Positions 60,501 to 64,000 of a DNA stretch of 64,000 bases are shown one piece after another. The notes under the pieces were generated by a model. The model worked only from the letters and a program-made list of their open reading frames with translations, was not told where the DNA came from and ran no database searches. Source of the DNA: CAVOHU01 sp963843385 (lineage in GTDB: Bacteria > Acidobacteriota > Vicinamibacteria > Vicinamibacterales > JAKQTR01); contig CAWJJY010000005.1 in NCBI GenBank assembly GCA_963843385.1, positions 434,001 to 498,000 on the forward strand, read 5' to 3'. Position numbers and translations under genes: made by a program. Numbering within the stretch: position 1 is the first letter of the stretch; each line of letters opens with the position of its first letter.

Positions 60501-61496
60501 TCACTTCAGCGTGAACGTCATCTCCATGGTCACGCGCACGGGCACCGGCTTGCCGTCCTTCAGCCCCGGCATGAAGCGCCACCGGCGCAGCGCCTCAATC
60601 GCCTGGTCATCGAGCCCGGGGTCGAGCGGCTGGACGATCCGAATATCGGTGACATTCCCCCCCGGATCCACGACGCACGACAGCACGACCGTGCCCTTGA
60701 TCCTGGCGTCGAGCGCCTCCCTGGTGTACTGCGGCTTGGCGTCGCGGACGACACGCGGCATCGTGATGCCCGGCTCGCCCTTTTCGAATACCTGTGGTAT
60801 CGCCGCAGCCGCCCCGGTATCCGCGTTCGGGTCCTTCCGGCCGGTCAGGTGAATGACCTGGGGTTTGAGAGGCATTGGCCCGCTTCCGCTCGATAGCGAA
60901 TAGGTCCGGCCAGGAAGACTGACCCTGTTCCATCCGAGCGCCCGCTGGACAAACGAAAATGCCTCATTCGGGGACCGGCCCCTCAGGTCCACGCTGATCA
61001 CGGTCGATGGATCCGCATTGTCGACCACGACCTGTACCCCAAGCTCCTTCGACAGCAACGCGAGCACATCACCTAGCGGAACCCGCTCGATGTTCCAGCC
61101 CTCGCCCCTGAGCGGCGTGGCGAGCTTCTCGATGAACGACTGTCCTGATGTCAGCGCCGGCGGAGGCGCGGTCACTTCGACGTGCAGCGATTGGCCCTCG
61201 ACCCGCCACCGGCAGCCCACCGTGTCGCAGGCAGCGTCAAGCGCGGTCCTCGCTCGGACGTTCGATAATCGCAGGCTCACGGCCGACTCAGGCAGGCTGC
61301 CTTCGATTTCGAGCTTGCAGCCGACGGCGGCCGCCAATTGGCGGAGGAGTGTAACCGGCGGCACCTGATTGAGGTCTACGAAGACGCGCTGGTCGAGGTC
61401 GATCGCTGGTTTCGTCGACCCTGGTTGGGCAACCAGCAGCCCGGGCCACAACACCGCGAACGCAAGCATCGTGACCGTCTGCGTACGGCGTTTCAT
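60501..61496 (-). CDS. secreted protein with two STN-like domains and a TonB C-terminal domain
   Basis: 331 aa from ATG 61496 (GGAAGGAG upstream). A signal peptide (VTMLAFAVLWPGLLVAQ) is followed by two secretin/TonB N-terminal (STN)-like segments: about residues 30-105 (VFVDLNQVPPVTLLRQLAAA, LRLSNVRARTALDA) and 120-195 (VPLGDVLALLSKELGVQVVV, VISVDLRGRSPNEAFSFV). A TonB_C domain (about 235-331) has AKPQYTREALDARIKGTVVL and AIEALRRWRFMPGLKDGKPV. The Pro-rich span and cytoplasmic N-tail of classical TonB are absent, so it is probably periplasmic. Confidence 0.8.
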   Translation of the reverse strand: MKRRTQTVTMLAFAVLWPGLLVAQPGSTKPAIDLDQRVFVDLNQVPPVTLLRQLAAAVGCKLEIEGSLPESAVSLRLSNVRARTALDAACDTVGCRWRVEGQSLHVEVTAPPPALTSGQSFIEKLATPLRGEGWNIERVPLGDVLALLSKELGVQVVVDNADPSTVISVDLRGRSPNEAFSFVQRALGWNRVSLPGRTYSLSSGSGPMPLKPQVIHLTGRKDPNADTGAAAAIPQVFEKGEPGITMPRVVRDAKPQYTREALDARIKGTVVLSCVVDPGGNVTDIRIVQPLDPGLDDQAIEALRRWRFMPGLKDGKPVPVRVTMEMTFTLK

Positions 61497-61714
61497 CGTG
61501 CCGCTCCTTCCGCAATCGGATACCGGTGTCCTGGCGGAGCCGTGGCCCACCGGTCCGGAATGACTGTCTCGTCGCATTGCCGGGCGCTGTGTGTTTCGAC
61601 GTTGTTGGAAGCTGCTTGGCCTGCTCTGACGGCACATGGCGGCCGCTGATCGTTATCCGGAACGTAGAGGGCGGACCGGCGCGGCCCCGCGCAGCCGGCG
61701 GGCCGAGGCCCGTC

Positions 61715-62194
61715 TCATCGCTGGCGTTCCTTCACCGCCGCCCGGGTCTCGCGGTCGATCTCCCGCCGCCTGATCGTCTCGCGCCGATCGCGATCCTGCT
61801 TGCCCTTGGCCAGGCTGATGGCCAGTTTCACGCGCCCGTTCTTGAAATACATCCGCACGGGCACGATCGTCATGCCCTTCTCGACCGTCTTGCCGATGAG
61901 CTTGCGGATCTCCTCGCGCTTCAGCAGCAGTTTCCTCTTGCGCAGCGCGTCGTGGTCCGCGTACCCGCGGCTGCTGTACGACCCGATGTGGATGTTGAGG
62001 GCGAAGATCTCGCCGCCCTCGACCTTGGCGAAGCTGTCGCGCAGGTTGACCTTGCCCTCGCGTATCGCCTTGACCTCGGTGCCCACCAGCACCATGCCGG
62101 CCTCGAAGGTCTCGAGCAGGTGGAAGTCGTGGTGGGCCTTGCGGTTCTCGGAGATGATCCGTTCAGCTTTCTTGCGCTCGTCCTTGTCGGTCAT
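61715..62194 (-). CDS. smpB: SsrA-binding protein SmpB
   Basis: 159-aa tmRNA partner in trans-translation. NRKAHHDFHLLETFEAGMVL, GTEVKAIREGKVNLRDSF, YSSRGYADHDALRKRKLLL and KNGRVKLAISLAKGKQDRDR are typical, and the basic C-terminal tail is present. ATG 62194 overlaps the pdxA stop (ATGA). The ssrA RNA itself was not found in the window. Confidence 0.96.
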   Translation of the reverse strand: MTDKDERKKAERIISENRKAHHDFHLLETFEAGMVLVGTEVKAIREGKVNLRDSFAKVEGGEIFALNIHIGSYSSRGYADHDALRKRKLLLKREEIRKLIGKTVEKGMTIVPVRMYFKNGRVKLAISLAKGKQDRDRRETIRRREIDRETRAAVKERQR

Positions 62195-63084
62195 CTCGCA
62201 CCGCGGCGCGGGTTCTTGCCCTTCGCCAGCCGGGCCGCGAGCAGGATCGCCTCGATCAGGCTCCCGGGGTCGGCCACGCCCTTGCCCGCGATGTCGAACG
62301 CGGTGCCGTGGTCGACCGAGGTCCGGATGATCGGCAGCCCGAGCGTGACGTTGACCGACTTGCCGAAGGCCAGCAGCTTGACGGGTATCAGTCCCTGGTC
62401 GTGGTAGCACGCGACGACCGCGTCGAACTCGTTGCGCGCCGCGCGCACGAAGACCGTGTCGCCCGGAAACGGGCCCTGGATGTCGAACCCTTCGGCCCGG
62501 CAGGCCTGGATGGCCGGCGCGATCACGTCCCGGTCTTCGGACCCGAGCAGTCCGCCCTCGCCCGCGTGCGGGTTCAAGCCCGCCACCGCGACACGCGGTG
62601 ACTGGAACCCGAAGCGGGGCAGCTCGCGCACGGTCAGCCTCAGGATGGCTTCCATCAGCTCCTGCGTCAGGATGCGCGGCACCTCCGACAGGGGCACGTG
62701 GACGGTCGCGAGAATCACGCGGATCGAGTCCGCGTAGAACATCATCGCCACCTGCTTCGCGCCCGTGAGGTGCGCCAGCAGATCCGTATGACCGCGCCAG
62801 GGCAGACCGGCGAGCGCGAAGGCCTCCTTGTTGATCGGCGCGGTCGCAATCGCGTGCACGCGCCCGGCCAGCGCATCGCGCACCGCCTCGGCGATCGCAT
62901 CGTAGGCCGCCCTCCCGGCTTCAGCCGACAGCCGGCCCGGCGGGAACCTCACCGCGTCGTCGCGGCCGTAGAAGACCGGCTCGCAGACCTTCGTCACCCG
63001 CGAATCGGCCACGGCCTTTCGGGCGATCTCGAGGCCAATGCCGGCCGGATCGCCGAGCGTGATGGCGACGCGTGGAAGAGCCAT
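62191..63084 (-). CDS. pdxA: 4-hydroxythreonine-4-phosphate dehydrogenase PdxA
   Basis: 297-aa enzyme of DXP-dependent vitamin B6 synthesis. Start ITLGDPAGIGLEIARKA; metal-binding His in GHTDLLAHLTGA, ACYHDQGLIPVKLLAFG and SVDHGTAFDIAGKG; GLNPHAGEGGLLGSED. Slightly shorter than E. coli PdxA but complete. It is 21 nt after ricT and overlaps smpB. Confidence 0.96.
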   Translation of the reverse strand: MALPRVAITLGDPAGIGLEIARKAVADSRVTKVCEPVFYGRDDAVRFPPGRLSAEAGRAAYDAIAEAVRDALAGRVHAIATAPINKEAFALAGLPWRGHTDLLAHLTGAKQVAMMFYADSIRVILATVHVPLSEVPRILTQELMEAILRLTVRELPRFGFQSPRVAVAGLNPHAGEGGLLGSEDRDVIAPAIQACRAEGFDIQGPFPGDTVFVRAARNEFDAVVACYHDQGLIPVKLLAFGKSVNVTLGLPIIRTSVDHGTAFDIAGKGVADPGSLIEAILLAARLAKGKNPRRGAR

Positions 63085-63105
63085 GGCCTTCGGTGTCCCT
63101 CGTGC

Positions 63106-63840
63106 TCAGCTGCCACCGCACCGGGCCGCGCGGGCTTCGCCTGAGGCACCGGGCTGTTCGTCCCGCTCCTTCGGGAAGGAACCGGGAGGCAGCTCGTATC
63201 GCAGGCAGCATTTCAGGCGGCCGCACAGCCCGGAGAGCCTGGACGGGTTCAGGGCCAGATCCTGCTGCTTCGCCATCTTGATCGAGATCGGATCGAAGCC
63301 GGTCAGGAACGCGGTGCAGCACAACGGCCGGCCGCACGTCCCGTAGCCGCTCAGCAGCTTCGCCTCGTCCCGGACCCCGATCTGCCTGAGTTCGATGCGC
63401 GTCTTGAACTCCGAGGCCAGCTCGCGCACCAGCTCGCGGAAATCCACGCGGCCCTCGGCGGTGAAGTAGAAGACGAGGCGTGACCCGTCGAAGACCTGTT
63501 CGACCCGGGTCAGCTTCATCGCGAGGCCGCGCTCGCGAATCTTCATGATGCCGACGCGGTAGGCTTCCTTCTCGCGTTCGTCCTGCCGCTGCCGCACGAC
63601 CAGGTCCTGGGACGTCGCCCTGCGCAGCACCTTCCCCACCGGCCCGCTCGCCGCCAGCCGGAGCAGCAGCACGCCGGCGGTCGCCGTCACGTGGCCGATC
63701 TGCGGACCGGCGTCGGTCTGCACGACCACGGGATCGCCCGGCAAGAAGGTTTCGTCGTGATCGACGGCCGCGATCACGCGGAGCCACCCCAGTGGCATGG
63801 TCCGCACCGTGACGACGGCGCCGGGATGACCAGCGCTCAT
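63106..63840 (-). CDS. ricT: PSP1/RicT (YaaT) family regulator
   Basis: 244 aa from ATG 63840, preferred over ATG 63852 because an AGG lies just upstream. The conserved PSP1 core has VFYFTAEGRVDFRELVREL and the Cys motifs GTCGRPLCCTAF and LCGRLKCCLRYE that in Bacillus RicT bind an Fe-S cluster within the RicAFT complex affecting RNase Y and development. RicA and RicF are not seen here. In Acidobacteriota and others it often follows holB, as it does here. Confidence 0.92.
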   Translation of the reverse strand: MSAGHPGAVVTVRTMPLGWLRVIAAVDHDETFLPGDPVVVQTDAGPQIGHVTATAGVLLLRLAASGPVGKVLRRATSQDLVVRQRQDEREKEAYRVGIMKIRERGLAMKLTRVEQVFDGSRLVFYFTAEGRVDFRELVRELASEFKTRIELRQIGVRDEAKLLSGYGTCGRPLCCTAFLTGFDPISIKMAKQQDLALNPSRLSGLCGRLKCCLRYELPPGSFPKERDEQPGASGEARAARCGGS

Positions 63841-63883
63841 AGGCACCTGCATCTATGGCCGGAGCACCGTCCGGGCGGCGAGG

Positions 63884-64000
63884 CTACAACTGGAACGCCA
63901 GCCAGTCGACGACGATCTTCGGACTGCCGTTGTTGCGTTCCAGGGCCCCCAGGGCCCGGCCGACTGCGGCGAACGCCCGCATGACGCCCTCCCGGTCGTA
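63884..64000 (-). CDS. C-terminal end of DNA polymerase III delta' subunit (holB-like), partial
   Basis: The last 38 codons before TAG 63886-63884 read through AFAAVGRALGALERNNGSPK to IVVDWLAFQL, the usual end of HolB/clamp-loader delta' proteins just upstream of ricT. The gene continues beyond the right edge. Confidence 0.65.
   Translation of the reverse strand, partial: YDREGVMRAFAAVGRALGALERNNGSPKIVVDWLAFQL

Overview
The window is a high-G+C, gene-dense, Gram-negative chromosome segment (lipoproteins, a LolB-like protein, a heptosyltransferase, an O-antigen ligase, heptose synthesis genes). The gene set fits Acidobacteriota, most like Vicinamibacteria: S9 peptidases with Q/G-rich inserts, an MXAN_5187-type protein, TolB-like propeller proteins and TonB-type STN proteins. 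This placement is inferred from gene content only. No phage, transposase, CRISPR array or rRNA was seen; there is one tRNA.

1-12.5 kb, all on the minus strand, is a housekeeping run read right to left: a TPR protein, lolB-like, ispE, tRNA-Gln(TTG), prs, rplY, pth, rpsF, rpsR, rplI, dnaB, alr, radA and a yacL-like gene cut by the window edge. 12.6-16.2 kb on the plus strand is an LPS-core block: Trm112-like, GT9 heptosyltransferase, O-antigen ligase and heptose-7-phosphate kinase. purH faces it. cspA is divergent from purH behind a strong promoter and a long leader. Two small conserved hypothetical genes and selA follow.

21.4-35.3 kb is an accessory, rearranged zone. It holds a GMC-type FAD oxidoreductase, a secreted 7-bladed propeller/4xFn3 protein, a 5'-truncated glycosidase/FG-GAP protein of visibly lower G+C, a duplicated 3' fragment of the GMC gene, a PAP2 membrane protein, a frameshifted DUF3788 gene, a frameshifted S9 peptidase followed by a second S9 3' remnant, an NmrA-like protein and a DUF2135-like lipoprotein. 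A breakpoint near 27601 truncates two unrelated genes at the same point.

35.5-47.9 kb is a respiratory complex I operon on the minus strand in the order nuoA-B-C-gmhA-D-E-F-H-J-K-L-M-N. nuoG and nuoI are absent, and the LPS heptose gene gmhA sits inside. 48.2-60.1 kb mixes surface-sugar genes (GT4 glycosyltransferase, a wbpA-type dehydrogenase, gmd, rmlD, a DegT aminotransferase) with thiS-thiG, a coiled-coil protein, an LhgO-like oxidase, a dicarboxylate symporter and a MalY/PatB lyase. 60.5-64 kb holds an STN-STN-TonB_C protein and then smpB, pdxA, ricT and the tail of a holB-like gene.

The most striking non-coding signal is a set of 7-bp-period arrays (about GGYTRNN) in five intergenic spaces, two of them arranged as inverted pairs. 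One array lies exactly where nuoG would be expected.
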